Part shown: piece after piece, positions 1 through 9,192 of the stretch
Position numbering within the stretch: position 1 is the first letter of the stretch
How the letters are laid out: each line of letters starts with the position of its first letter
Assembly: GCA_964437425.1 (NCBI GenBank)
Contig: CAYTGO010000011.1
Span: 1-64,000 of the forward strand
Source: Scalindua sp964437425
GTDB lineage: Bacteria; Planctomycetota; Brocadiia; Brocadiales; Scalinduaceae
Direction of reading: 5' to 3'
DNA length: 64,000 nucleotides
Translations under genes and position numbers: made by a program
The notes under the pieces: model-generated
Told to the model about the DNA's origin: nothing
The model's database searches: none
Seen by the model: only the letters and a program-made list of their open reading frames with translations

Positions 1-236
1 GGATGTAAGACCATGGCAGGCTGTACCATGGCTTCGTGATAGATGAACTCGTCTCGCTCTGCAGACTGAAACTCATTATCGAGTATCAAACATCTACCAA
101 AGCATTCAGTCTCAGCAATAACAATCTCCTGATATTTTGAATGACCATGGTACAGTGTCTGCTTTAGAGCGTGTTTGTGGACTTCATACGGGCTGAAGTA
201 ATCGTAAATCCAGCGTGAAGGAGTGTCTTTTTTCAG
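1..236 (-). CDS. speE: Spermidine synthase (polyamine aminopropyltransferase), N-terminal part, cut by window edge
   Basis: Reading the minus strand from 236 gives an N-terminus with the blocks FGRCLILDNEFQSAERDEF and IYHEAMVQPAM. These are typical of the SpeE family, which transfers an aminopropyl group from decarboxylated AdoMet to putrescine. The gene leaves the window at base 1. It lies directly downstream of speD, which makes its co-substrate. No ATG, GTG or TTG occurs between the in-frame TAA inside the end of speD and the conserved region. The only plausible start is CTG at 236-234, eight bases after an AGGG ribosome-binding site. Family call is firm; the start is inferred. Confidence 0.85.
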   Translation of the reverse strand, partial: MKKDTPSRWIYDYFSPYEVHKHALKQTLYHGHSKYQEIVIAETECFGRCLILDNEFQSAERDEFIYHEAMVQPAMVLH

Positions 237-246
237 TTTATTTTCC

Positions 247-636
247 CTAAGTTACAGAAGAGACTTTGGACAGCATTGTCTCTTTAATGTATGGAGAACC
301 CCTCTTGATCTCCACGGACGTGTGTTCTTTCGGCTCAAAGCCATCCAGCAGCCCCTTTACGGCCAATTGAGGATCGGCTACTGTTCCACATGTGAATATA
401 TCAACAGCCACATAGCCTTCAATAGGCCATGTATGCACCGAAATATGTGACTCTGACAAAATGGCTACAGCAGTAATTCCAGGAGGATCAAATTCGTGGC
501 TAATTGATTTGACTACGGTTGCGCCAGCATCATTCGCGGCATCGCACATGATCTGTGTTACCTTTTCAGCATCATTAAGGATCTCCCTGTTACAATCCCA
601 CATCTCAAGCAATAGATGTCGTCCAAATGCTTCCAT
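247..636 (-). CDS. speD: S-adenosylmethionine decarboxylase proenzyme
   Basis: A 129-residue protein of the short bacterial AdoMet decarboxylase type, which self-cleaves to form a pyruvoyl cofactor and makes decarboxylated AdoMet for spermidine synthesis. The cleavage-site block LSESHISVHTWPIEGY is present, with the serine of ESH expected to become the pyruvoyl group. It is followed by VDIFTCG, which carries the usual catalytic cysteine. Length matches the family. The stop codon is 10 bases from the start proposed for speE, so the two form a polyamine operon. Confidence 0.95.
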   Translation of the reverse strand: MEAFGRHLLLEMWDCNREILNDAEKVTQIMCDAANDAGATVVKSISHEFDPPGITAVAILSESHISVHTWPIEGYVAVDIFTCGTVADPQLAVKGLLDGFEPKEHTSVEIKRGSPYIKETMLSKVSSVT

Positions 637-845
637 TCTCTACCCCCCATTCTCAAGCAGAAAGATAAAGAATAATTTGTGGCGATTGTTGACTGCCTGC
701 CTTAACAAAGACACGGACAATCAGGTACCTTGACCTCAACATTGCCTTAAATTACTCTTACAACTCCTTGACTCATACAGTTATTTACTGGTGAAAAATT
801 AAAGTTTATTTTTATATATCTACATTAATTTGTCAAGAAAGATTT

Positions 846-1604
846 TCAAAATCTATTCAACAAAGGCCTGATAAACCGGCCTTTCGGCAGCACTTCAACA
901 ATACCGATGGCTGTTCTAACAATGTTTGTCAGCTTACGTGAGAGGCTTAATGTTATTAGCCCTTTTTCAAATGACAGTTTGTCCATTGAAATCATGTCCC
1001 AGTATCGAACCTTCACCACATCTTTGTTAAATAGTTCTTTTAACTCTGAAATTCTATTGAGATCTATTGTGTGTGTACCGTCAGGATCAACCGTGAGTGA
1101 ATCCTGGCTGAAGATACTATCTTTTAGACCATCTCTTTTATCATAAAAAATGCTGATTACTGATAGACTAAACCAGAATAAGAACTTCGAATAATAATTA
1201 TTTACTTTATCTATTTTCTTCTCACCAAATTTAAATGTAACGGTTCTTTTGTCCTTATTGAAAATAAAGTGTTCAACCGTAAACGGCATTTTTACTACAC
1301 CATCAAAAAGAGTTTTTTTTAATTCTAATGAAAAAGAGGCTTTCCCCTCTTCACAGGAAATATTGATTGACTGTAAACCCTTATCTTCAATGGACACTTC
1401 ACTCAGGTAGTCGTTGACAAAGCCTTCCCTGATCTTCACAATCCCACGGTCAACATCAAGTGATATATTCTTGCCCAGTCTGGCAAGTATTTTCAAGAGT
1501 TCAATATAAGCAGGCAATTTTTCTCTGACCTCTTCGGAGACGCCCTTCGCCCCCCTCCCCAACTTCCCTGCTATATCCTTAATAGACAACCTGCTATCCT
1601 TCAT
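846..1604 (-). CDS. Hypothetical protein, 252 residues
   Basis: No family recognised. The N-terminus is charged and helical (SIKDIAGKLGRGAKGVSEEVREKL). The middle is rich in alternating beta-type segments, and a single hydrophobic stretch (FLFWFSLSVISIFY, about residue 140) could be a membrane-associated helix. No signal peptide and no obvious catalytic motif. It lies 54 bases downstream of purD on the same strand and may be co-transcribed. The ribosome-binding site is weak. Confidence 0.6.
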   Translation of the reverse strand: MKDSRLSIKDIAGKLGRGAKGVSEEVREKLPAYIELLKILARLGKNISLDVDRGIVKIREGFVNDYLSEVSIEDKGLQSINISCEEGKASFSLELKKTLFDGVVKMPFTVEHFIFNKDKRTVTFKFGEKKIDKVNNYYSKFLFWFSLSVISIFYDKRDGLKDSIFSQDSLTVDPDGTHTIDLNRISELKELFNKDVVKVRYWDMISMDKLSFEKGLITLSLSRKLTNIVRTAIGIVEVLPKGRFIRPLLNRF

Positions 1605-1658
1605 TTTATTTCATGTGCTGAACTCCTTACGAAAGCAAGAGCACCCTTTGTTCTCATT

Positions 1659-2948
1659 TTAAATGGTAGATGTAGGAGGATGAGTTATAGCCTTACTCGC
1701 AATATCCCTACGATAATGTGCACCGTCAAATGATATTTTGCTCACCGCTTCATACACATTTTTTTGTGCGTCTTCTATACCTTCACCGCAAGCAACAACA
1801 CCCAATACACGACCTCCATTTGTTACGATCTTTCCGTCTGCTGATTTCGTACCGGCATGAAAGACAGATATACCGTCTTGATTCTTTAGTGAATCTAATC
1901 CGGTAATCTCCTTTCCATTGTCATAACTACCGGGATAGCCGCCCGAAGCAATTACAACACAAACAGATGGCTGTGAATACCATTCCAGATCTATCTGGTC
2001 CAACTCTCCTGAGATTGTAGCCAGCATTATTGGAACAATATCACTTTTCATTCGAGAAAGTATTACCTGGGCTTCCGGATCTCCTAATCTAACATTATAT
2101 TCCAATACCATAGGCCCGGCAGCAGTAATCATCAGGCCGATATAAATAACACCTTTATAAGGTCTGCCTTCTCTATTCATAGCGTGAACGGTTGGCACAA
2201 GTATCTCTTTCTCTACCTTGAGATACAATTCACTTGTCATAAGAGGAACAGGCGAATACGCACCCATACCCCCTGTATTTGGGCCTTCATCTCCGTCAAA
2301 AACAGTCTTGTGATCCTGGGAGCTCTCCATGGCAACAATATTTTTTCCGTCTGTAAATGCCAGTAGAGAGATCTCCTCACCTATCAGGCACTCTTCTATC
2401 ACGACCTGATCCCCCGCTTCTCCAAACACTTTATCCTTCATTATTGAGTCTATTGCCTGCAATGCTTCATCATTAGTTTTGCAGACAAACACGCCCTTGC
2501 CCTTACTCAACCCATCTGCCTTAACTACTATTGGTGCCTCTTTAGATACAATATAACGCCTGGCCTGTTGATAATCAGCGAAACATTTAAAGTCCGCAGT
2601 CGGTATGCCATGCTTCTTCAAAAGACTTTTTGAGAATACCTTACTATCTTCTAAAATTGCCGCTTTCTTATCAGGCCCAAAAACCTTCAATCCGTGTTTA
2701 TTGAAAGTATCCACAATCCCATCTACTAACGGGGCTTCAGGCCCCACAACCGTAAGGTCTATATTCTCTTGAACTGCAAATTCACAAAGCTGATCCGTTT
2801 GATCTACGGTTATATTAATGCATTCGGCATGTTCTGAAATACCCGGATTTCCGGGTGCACAAAATATCTTACTCACGAGTGGAGACTGTGCTATCTTCCA
2901 GACGAGGCTATGCTCCCTTCCACCACTTCCAATTACCAACACCTTCAT
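1659..2948 (-). CDS. purD: Phosphoribosylamine--glycine ligase (GARS)
   Basis: A full-length 429-residue ATP-grasp enzyme that joins glycine to 5-phosphoribosylamine in step 2 of purine synthesis. It begins MKVLVIGSGGREHSLVWKI, the standard N-terminal nucleotide-binding block. It contains VVKADGLSKGKGV (ATP-grasp loop) and GPNTGGMGAYSP, both diagnostic of PurD, and the C-terminal block GGRVLGVVACG. No missing motifs. It is transcribed divergently from the Cache-domain gene at 3326. Confidence 0.97.
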   Translation of the reverse strand: MKVLVIGSGGREHSLVWKIAQSPLVSKIFCAPGNPGISEHAECINITVDQTDQLCEFAVQENIDLTVVGPEAPLVDGIVDTFNKHGLKVFGPDKKAAILEDSKVFSKSLLKKHGIPTADFKCFADYQQARRYIVSKEAPIVVKADGLSKGKGVFVCKTNDEALQAIDSIMKDKVFGEAGDQVVIEECLIGEEISLLAFTDGKNIVAMESSQDHKTVFDGDEGPNTGGMGAYSPVPLMTSELYLKVEKEILVPTVHAMNREGRPYKGVIYIGLMITAAGPMVLEYNVRLGDPEAQVILSRMKSDIVPIMLATISGELDQIDLEWYSQPSVCVVIASGGYPGSYDNGKEITGLDSLKNQDGISVFHAGTKSADGKIVTNGGRVLGVVACGEGIEDAQKNVYEAVSKISFDGAHYRRDIASKAITHPPTSTI

Positions 2949-3325
2949 AGTAAATTAGCTCCTAGTAGCCCTTAAGGCAGATTGTAAAATTTATCTTACA
3001 CATTAATTAAGATATTTCATATTTGTAATTAATTTGTCACCTGAACATTCAGGAACGATTAAATGTTGACTATTCTATTAATGTTAAATAATTTGAGCAA
3101 GCAAATTGTTAGAAGTATTAAATATCAGTATGTATCATGTCTGTTTTGAACCTTTCCACCCAATATTGCAATCTTTTCCAGAGAAAACCGTTAAAGGGTT
3201 TAGAGCCACCAGATTTAAATTTTTTATTGGAGAAATTTCGCTGTCAATGCTATATTTGACGCTCTTTTTATTTATATTTTGGCACAAAGTCAATCTTACA
3301 ATTTTTTGATCTAAACGATATTTAT
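2949..3325. other. Divergent intergenic region, 377 bp
   Basis: AT-rich DNA between purD (minus) and the Cache receptor gene (plus), presumably holding both promoters. A 67-codon open frame at 3106-3309 has no ribosome-binding site or recognisable protein and is not called. No clear repeat or structured RNA seen. Confidence 0.5.
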
Positions 3326-4351
3326 ATGAGTACTAAAAAGATTTTTCTTACGATTGGAATAGCTTTTACTATATTCCTAATCACCCTTCCACTAGTAAGC
3401 TACAAGTTTCTTAAGACTGCGGTAAAAACTGCTGCTTTTAATCACCTGGTCACAGTCAGAGGGTTGTTAAAACATCAGATAGAAAACTATTTCCAGGAGA
3501 GATTTGGAGACATTAACGTCCTCTCTAGAAATCCCGTAATCGGACAAGCTTTTTCCAGATTAGAAAAGGCGTTTCACTCTTCAGGACTGGAAGGAGATCA
3601 GTATATCAAGATATCTGAACTTTATCAGCCTTTGATGGAATATTATTTAACTGACTATGGTTATGTAAACTTGTATTTTATAGCAAAAGATGGAGATGTA
3701 ATGTATTCCGCGATTAGAGAGGAGTTTACGGGCACTAATCTACTTACCGGCAGATACAAACAATTCAGTATCGGTCAGGTTTATGCGAACGGCCTGGACG
3801 GAGTCGCGTTTGAAGACTATACATGGCAAGAGGAGCTAGCTGAGTTTACTTCTTACTTTTCGGCACCTGTATACGACGGACAAATGCTGCTGGGCGTATT
3901 GGTAATAGAAATCCCTTTCTCTCATTTGGATGCGATTATGACCAAGAGAGAGGGCTTGGGAGAGACAGGAGAAATGTACCTTGTAGGTGACGATAGTTAT
4001 ATGAGGTCGAACTCCAGGTTTGTGGAAGAACCTACCATGCTTCAGAAAGAAGTTGATACAATAGCTACAAGAGAAGCATTAGATGGAATAATAGGAGAAA
4101 AAATAATAAAAGACTACCGAAGAATCCCTGTACTAAGTGCGTATACACCGCTAGATCTTAAATTTGTCAATTGGGCGTTACTGGTTGAGATTGACGAAGA
4201 AGAGGCGTTCGAAGCGGTTAATACTGTAGAGAAAAGAGTAACAATACTTGCATCCCTGATCGCGAGCATAACCTTCCTGTTCATCTACCTGGTAAACAGA
4301 AGAAAGAAGATAGACATGGTTGCAGAATCTTTAGAAGAAACTAAAACCTGA
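3326..4351 (+). CDS. Membrane-anchored Cache-domain sensor without an output domain
   Basis: 341 residues. An N-terminal membrane helix (about residues 7-30) is followed by a roughly 250-residue extracytoplasmic region. This region has the features of a double-Cache ligand-binding domain: a long first helix with LLKHQIENYFQERFGDINVL, then YVNLYFIAKDGDVMYS, and GETGEMYLVGDD later on. A second membrane helix follows near residue 310 (TILASLIASITFLFIYLV). In chemoreceptors, kinases and cyclases with this layout, a HAMP plus output domain follows. Here the protein stops after about 18 cytoplasmic residues. Its stop codon directly abuts the stop of the convergent mlaA-like gene. Confidence 0.75.
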   Translation: MSTKKIFLTIGIAFTIFLITLPLVSYKFLKTAVKTAAFNHLVTVRGLLKHQIENYFQERFGDINVLSRNPVIGQAFSRLEKAFHSSGLEGDQYIKISELYQPLMEYYLTDYGYVNLYFIAKDGDVMYSAIREEFTGTNLLTGRYKQFSIGQVYANGLDGVAFEDYTWQEELAEFTSYFSAPVYDGQMLLGVLVIEIPFSHLDAIMTKREGLGETGEMYLVGDDSYMRSNSRFVEEPTMLQKEVDTIATREALDGIIGEKIIKDYRRIPVLSAYTPLDLKFVNWALLVEIDEEEAFEAVNTVEKRVTILASLIASITFLFIYLVNRRKKIDMVAESLEETKT

Positions 4352-5197
4352 TTACTCTTTTACCTTCTTTGCACGATTCTGTGTATATGCATCCTGAATC
4401 GCTATGTAAGGATCTATCGCCTGTTCTACCAGACCCTCATAAGTATCGCCTTTATCTATGGAAATATCATTGACGGCAATAAAGCCCTTAGCCCCTAATG
4501 TCGCATATGGACTGACGAATGTCAGAAGTGTTACCGGATCAAGCGCTGTATCTATTATGAGTCCAAAGGCATCCCGTACGTTGGATGGACCAATGAAAGG
4601 TAGTTCAAGATATGATCCTGTCCCCAAATCATAACTTCCAAGAGTCTGTCCAAAATCTTCATCTTGAATATCCAGGTGAAAATATTTCTTGGCCGGGTCT
4701 GAAAATCCAGCACCACCAATTGTGGAATTAATAATGAGGCGCGTTAATTCCGTACCGGCACCCTTAAATTTACCTTGAAATATGCAGTTGAAAAAACGAC
4801 CGGGTGTCCTTACATTTGTAAAGAAATTCCTGACACCTAATCGTGCTACTTCAGGCACAACGCCCCAGCCTTTTGATAAAGGCCTGAAGAAGTAATAGAA
4901 TAATTTATCGTTAAAGGTAAACACAGCTCTATTATAAGGCTGGAATGAGTCTTTAACAAAAGTTGCATCCATTGAAATGTCTGCAAAATCTACATCCTCA
5001 TCCTCAAAGGTATCACTAGTGTCTACAACAGAATTTTTGTCACCACTCTCACTTACAACAGGTTGTTCGCTAACGACAGGTTGTTCGTTTATAACAGGCT
5101 GTTCCCTTGACGCAGTAGAATCTTCTGCAAATAAGGAGATATTAAACGTGTACATTGTTAAAACAAAAAAACACATCAGTAAAACTAGTTTCCTCAT
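4352..5197 (-). CDS. MlaA/VacJ-family outer-membrane lipid-asymmetry protein
   Basis: 281 residues. MlaA proteins sit in the outer membrane and pass phospholipids to the periplasmic carrier MlaC. The family blocks are visible: DSFQPYNRAVFTFNDKL, FFTNVRTPGRFFN, and the Gly/Pro-rich PFIGPSNVRDAFG. The N-terminus is a signal peptide but lacks a lipobox cysteine; most MlaA proteins are lipoproteins. An acidic linker follows, with three EQPV repeats at about residues 33-48. It is the last gene of a minus-strand set with the RND protein and the MlaC-like protein, but 408 bp separate it from the RND gene, so it may have its own promoter. Confidence 0.88.
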   Translation of the reverse strand: MRKLVLLMCFFVLTMYTFNISLFAEDSTASREQPVINEQPVVSEQPVVSESGDKNSVVDTSDTFEDEDVDFADISMDATFVKDSFQPYNRAVFTFNDKLFYYFFRPLSKGWGVVPEVARLGVRNFFTNVRTPGRFFNCIFQGKFKGAGTELTRLIINSTIGGAGFSDPAKKYFHLDIQDEDFGQTLGSYDLGTGSYLELPFIGPSNVRDAFGLIIDTALDPVTLLTFVSPYATLGAKGFIAVNDISIDKGDTYEGLVEQAIDPYIAIQDAYTQNRAKKVKE

Positions 5198-5605
5198 CAG
5201 TTAACTCCTGTATTTATAGCGATTATTAAAAAGTAATTTTTTCTTAATTTACTTTGCAAACACTTACTTCCAGACTTCTTACTCAATACCCGCACGAGCG
5301 GATTTTAGCAAAAAGTTTCTAAATTGGCTACGATTATTTTTTACCAAGCTTTGCTAAAAGTATCCCTAACATTTTAGCAATAATAGTACCAATATTTCAC
5401 TTTCGTATACAAAAGTTTTACAGCGTGCTTAAGCTATTATTTGGCAACACCTTACCACACAATCCAATAGAATGCAACAAATAAATCTGAGTGTTTGACT
5501 GCAATTAAGAACGTAATTATTGCGAAAACACATTCAAACCAATGAGTCGTAGCGAAATATATGCGTCAAGACAGATTGCCCAAGCCCATTGTAATAAGCA
5601 CAAGC
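5198..5605. other. Intergenic region, 408 bp
   Basis: Non-coding AT-rich DNA between the RND and MlaA-like genes. TTTTAGCAAA near 5303 and TTTGCTAAAA near 5349 form an inverted repeat that could fold, but no U-tract follows on either strand. Nothing else recognised. Confidence 0.4.
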
Positions 5606-8284
5606 CTATTTCCCGAAAGGTTTAAACACTATTATCAATCGAGGCAACAATGTTAATGCCGTGATCAGCGCAATAAACATTGCAAGGCCGGTCAGGAGGC
5701 CGAAAAGAATAGTGGGAATAAAATACGATAAGACCAGGATAGAAAATCCTGCAATAATAGTAAGGGAGGTATAGTACATCGCGTTTCCTATGCTTCCATG
5801 ACAGCGATGCATTGAATTAATATAACTCCGATCAATTTCATACTCTTCTTTGAATCTGTGAATGTAATGAATAGTATCATCAACCGCAATACCAATACTT
5901 ATTGCCGCTATAGTGATCGTTATAAAATCCAGCGGCATACCTGCCAGCCCCATTATACCGAGCACTGCAACAGCAGAAATCACATTAGGTATAATTGCTA
6001 TCAGGGCTATTTTTATTGAACGAAATAACAAGGTAAACATTACCACTAACGCAAGCACAACAAACCCTATGGTTAATATCTGAGAACTGAAAAGGCTTTG
6101 AAGCATATTATTATAAAGAACCATCATACCTGCCAGTTGATATTGATTCTCTTGCAAACCAAGTTTATTCTCCATATCAGATGTAATCTGCTTGAGTAAG
6201 TTATCCCTTTTTAATCCCTTCAAGGAATCTTTTATCCGTACGGTCAGACGAGCCTGATTATCCGGAATTGATATATAAGGAGCAAGAGCCATATTTCTAA
6301 AATTATCAGGCAATTGAGTATAAAGAAGTGCAAGCTGGAAATCATCAAGAGGTTTTCCATCAGTAAATTCCTCTGCAATCTTCAACATCGTCCCTAGAGA
6401 TAAAACCTTGCCAATTTCAGGTAAGCTATCTAGATAGTCATGAACCTTCATAATTTTGGCCATTTTATCAGAAGTAAACCAATATTTGTCAGAGCTATCT
6501 ACCTCGTCAAATTCATCGAATTCATCGAATTCATCAAACTCGTCATCTCCTGCAAACTCTTCACTGGATTCAGTACCGGCATCATCGTTTGCGAGAGCAT
6601 GACCACTTGTTTCCTGGCCTGCTCCTACAACCTCTTCACTGGATTCAGCACCGGCATCATCGTTTGCGAGAGCATGACCACTTGTCTCCTGGCCTGCTCC
6701 TACAACCTCTTCACTGGATTCAGCACCGGCATCATCGTTTGCGAGAGCATGACCACTTGTCTCCTGGTCTGTCTCTTGAAAACTCACAATGATATCCAGA
6801 GGTGTCGTCCCCCCAAGATTCTGATCAATAACCTTCAAGCCCTGGTAAATCTCGGTTGATTCACGGAAATAATCGATGAAACTATTTTCTACAGTCAGCC
6901 TTGAAACACCGACGGCTATCATAGCTATCAGAAGGCCGGTTACAATAAATACCGTTTTTGCATTATTCTGGGTTACATTCGCCAGGAATCGAGTAAACCC
7001 TCCACAAAACTGTCTATCCTCTCCTGATTTGCCTTTTGGAATCAGACACAAAATAGCGGGAAAAAGGAAGAAGGTAACTATGAGGGAGACTACCAGTCCG
7101 ACACTCATCATCAAGCCGAAGGTTATAACAGGCAAAATGTCGCAAATCAATAAAGATCCAAAACCGGCGACTGTCGTTAAGGTGGTATAGAGGCAGGGTA
7201 TAAATTTTGAAAAAATGGTCTCCTTGACCAGTTCCATTTGAGACCATTCAGGATTGTCTACCTGCAACTCTCTATACCTGACAATCAGATGAATAGTTAA
7301 TGCCATGGTAATAATAAGCTGCAGGGAGATAAAGTTTGACGATATTACTGTTACCTCCCATCCAAATATACCGAGAATTCCTATCATTGCAAGTACGGAG
7401 AGTGTACAGCAGAGTATTGGCAAAACTACCCAGCATACTTTTCTGAAGATAACCCCCAAGGCTACAATCAGAAAAACAACAATACCAATCCCGAATACTT
7501 TAAGATCATTTTTAACGAATGTTATCAAATCATCCGTGATCATTGATATTCCGCCGAGAAACAACTCCGCATCCTGCCTATAACCATCCATTATTCCACG
7601 GACAGCTGCTATATCGCTGTGCCTCTCTTTATCCAGGCGGATTTTACATTCTCTATAGTCACGCTTAAGCTGTTCAAGTTCAACACGCTCCGCAGGAATA
7701 ATTGTTTTCTCGTGAAGTTTCTGCCTGAGGTCTCCCCTTCTGGAGACGATCCAGTCATACTCCGCATCTTCGGCAAAATGAACCATGAGCGCAGTCATCT
7801 TCATATCACTACTTACCAGAAGTTCCTTATAGATCGGGCTGCCTGCTATCTCAGTCCGTGCAAGTTGTAAATCAACTTCAGGATTTTCCAGGTTCTTAAT
7901 ATTTGATATCAATTCTTTGATGGGAACAGGCGGATTTCTGAGAAGTGGAACGTCGAGGATAGTAAGCACTGAGGAGACACGCTTTATCTCCCTTAATTCA
8001 CCTCGCAATGAACTAAGTTTACTGAGTGTCTCGGGGGAGAGGAGATCCCCCTTCGGCTTATATGTCACAAACATATAACTGTGCGAGCCGTATGTTTTAC
8101 TTACTTTACGGTAATATTTATAATCTTCGTCATTCTCCAGTATCAGAGAGTCTGCGGAAGCATCTATCCTGAAATGCTTAGCGTTATACCCAAGATACGA
8201 AAACACTCCCAGCAACACAATAATAACAATAATTGGTCTGTTTAATATATTCCTGGTGTAGAAATTCAGAAGAGTTGATTGCAT
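5606..8284 (-). CDS. MMPL/RND-family lipid transporter, HpnN-like
   Basis: 892 residues with two RND repeats. Each has one membrane helix, a large periplasmic loop and a bundle of five helices. The second bundle carries SIGIAVDDTIHYIHRF, a signature of the MMPL proteins related to the hopanoid transporter HpnN. A MlaC/HpnM-like gene lies 50 bases upstream, matching the HpnM-HpnN pairing known from hopanoid-producing bacteria. The likely job is moving a hydrophobic lipid (phospholipid, hopanoid or similar) between membranes; the actual substrate is not shown by the sequence. The second periplasmic loop carries three near-identical 25-residue repeats and an acidic (DEF)n tract, described separately. 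Confidence 0.85.
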   Translation of the reverse strand: MQSTLLNFYTRNILNRPIIVIIVLLGVFSYLGYNAKHFRIDASADSLILENDEDYKYYRKVSKTYGSHSYMFVTYKPKGDLLSPETLSKLSSLRGELREIKRVSSVLTILDVPLLRNPPVPIKELISNIKNLENPEVDLQLARTEIAGSPIYKELLVSSDMKMTALMVHFAEDAEYDWIVSRRGDLRQKLHEKTIIPAERVELEQLKRDYRECKIRLDKERHSDIAAVRGIMDGYRQDAELFLGGISMITDDLITFVKNDLKVFGIGIVVFLIVALGVIFRKVCWVVLPILCCTLSVLAMIGILGIFGWEVTVISSNFISLQLIITMALTIHLIVRYRELQVDNPEWSQMELVKETIFSKFIPCLYTTLTTVAGFGSLLICDILPVITFGLMMSVGLVVSLIVTFFLFPAILCLIPKGKSGEDRQFCGGFTRFLANVTQNNAKTVFIVTGLLIAMIAVGVSRLTVENSFIDYFRESTEIYQGLKVIDQNLGGTTPLDIIVSFQETDQETSGHALANDDAGAESSEEVVGAGQETSGHALANDDAGAESSEEVVGAGQETSGHALANDDAGTESSEEFAGDDEFDEFDEFDEFDEVDSSDKYWFTSDKMAKIMKVHDYLDSLPEIGKVLSLGTMLKIAEEFTDGKPLDDFQLALLYTQLPDNFRNMALAPYISIPDNQARLTVRIKDSLKGLKRDNLLKQITSDMENKLGLQENQYQLAGMMVLYNNMLQSLFSSQILTIGFVVLALVVMFTLLFRSIKIALIAIIPNVISAVAVLGIMGLAGMPLDFITITIAAISIGIAVDDTIHYIHRFKEEYEIDRSYINSMHRCHGSIGNAMYYTSLTIIAGFSILVLSYFIPTILFGLLTGLAMFIALITALTLLPRLIIVFKPFGK
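6557..6770 (-). repeat. Tandem 75-bp repeat inside the RND gene (about 2.9 copies)
   Basis: Units begin at 6557, 6632 and 6707, exactly 75 bp apart, and differ at only a few bases. Each encodes 25 residues rich in Glu, Asp, Ala and Ser, around the core SGHALANDDAGAESSEE. Next to it, around 6506-6545, a 9-bp unit is repeated and encodes the acidic string DEFDEFDEFDEFDEVD. Both lie in the second periplasmic loop. The unit length keeps the reading frame, so copy-number change would lengthen or shorten the loop without breaking the protein. Confidence 0.95.
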
Positions 8285-8334
8285 AAGAATAAGTAGCTAA
8301 AAGTGTGGCGAGAAACTACAAATGAAGACCGCTG

Positions 8335-8940
8335 TTATAATTCTTTACTTTTTTTTATTTCCTCTTTTCTCTCTCTCATTTTGGCCAGCAAATCTTCAAC
8401 CTTGCCACTTTTCAGGATATGATTGTACTGAGACCGGTATGTATGGATCAGACTAACACCTTCAATGGCAATATCATAAATCTTCCACCCGGTTTTAGTG
8501 TTAGACATTTTGTATAATATTGAATATTCCTTACCCTTTGAAATCAAGACTGTTGGCACCTGCACCTTCTTTTTTTTCACCACAGTAGCAGGCTTAAAGA
8601 TAACTTCCTCATCACTGAACAGATCCAATTTGTCTATGTAAAAACTCTGAAACTGATCAGTAAAGAGGTTTGTAAACTCTGCCCTCTGCTTAGCACCAAA
8701 TTTAGACCAATGTTCTTTACCGATAGACAATTTAGCCATTAATGAAAAGCTAAAAGCATTATCAGTGATTTTAATTACTTCACTTTTTTTCTCATCTAAT
8801 TCCATCCCTTCATCCAGCATTATCGAAAACACTTTACCAACAGATGACTTTAATATTTTCTCTGCTTTAGTTTCGTCACCTGCAACAACAACTTGAGACA
8901 ACAATAGAAAAAACAATAAAAAACAATAAACCTTTTTCAT
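8335..8940 (-). CDS. MlaC/Ttg2D-family periplasmic lipid carrier, HpnM-like
   Basis: 201 residues with a clear signal peptide (MKKVYCFLLFFLLLSQVVVAG). The body has MlaC-family features: SLMAKLSIGKEHWSKFGAKQ, then EFTNLFTDQFQSFY, and near the end GWKIYDIAIEGVSLIHTYRSQY, which corresponds to the conserved YD(V)xIEGVSL segment. MlaC proteins carry a single phospholipid across the periplasm; the HpnM branch accompanies the RND protein HpnN. It is the first gene of the operon. The C-terminus is a long charged helix (KMRERKEEIKKSKEL). Confidence 0.88.
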   Translation of the reverse strand: MKKVYCFLLFFLLLSQVVVAGDETKAEKILKSSVGKVFSIMLDEGMELDEKKSEVIKITDNAFSFSLMAKLSIGKEHWSKFGAKQRAEFTNLFTDQFQSFYIDKLDLFSDEEVIFKPATVVKKKKVQVPTVLISKGKEYSILYKMSNTKTGWKIYDIAIEGVSLIHTYRSQYNHILKSGKVEDLLAKMRERKEEIKKSKEL

Positions 8941-9192
8941 AGTTTACACCTTTACCCTTTAATTAGATTTTGCGTATGTGTATCTTTTATATAGACTTAA
9001 GTGTATGATAGAGTTGCAACATACCCACTATTTTATTTAATGCATTTAAAAGTCAAACAATTAAATCATCTATAGCTAAAGTTGTCAAGAAAGGAAAACA
9101 TGGATACCCTGAAAAGGCATTGGATCATAAAAATACAATAATAACCGGCAGTATATTAAATAGATGAAACTAAACACAGACAAGTTTACGTT

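Noticed and set aside
3106..3309. 67-codon open frame ahead of the Cache gene
   Set aside because: No ribosome-binding site, no recognisable protein and composition like the surrounding intergenic DNA.
6440..6859. Open frames on the plus strand across the RND repeat region
   Set aside because: They are antisense to a convincing transporter gene and exist because the 75-bp repeats keep all frames open.
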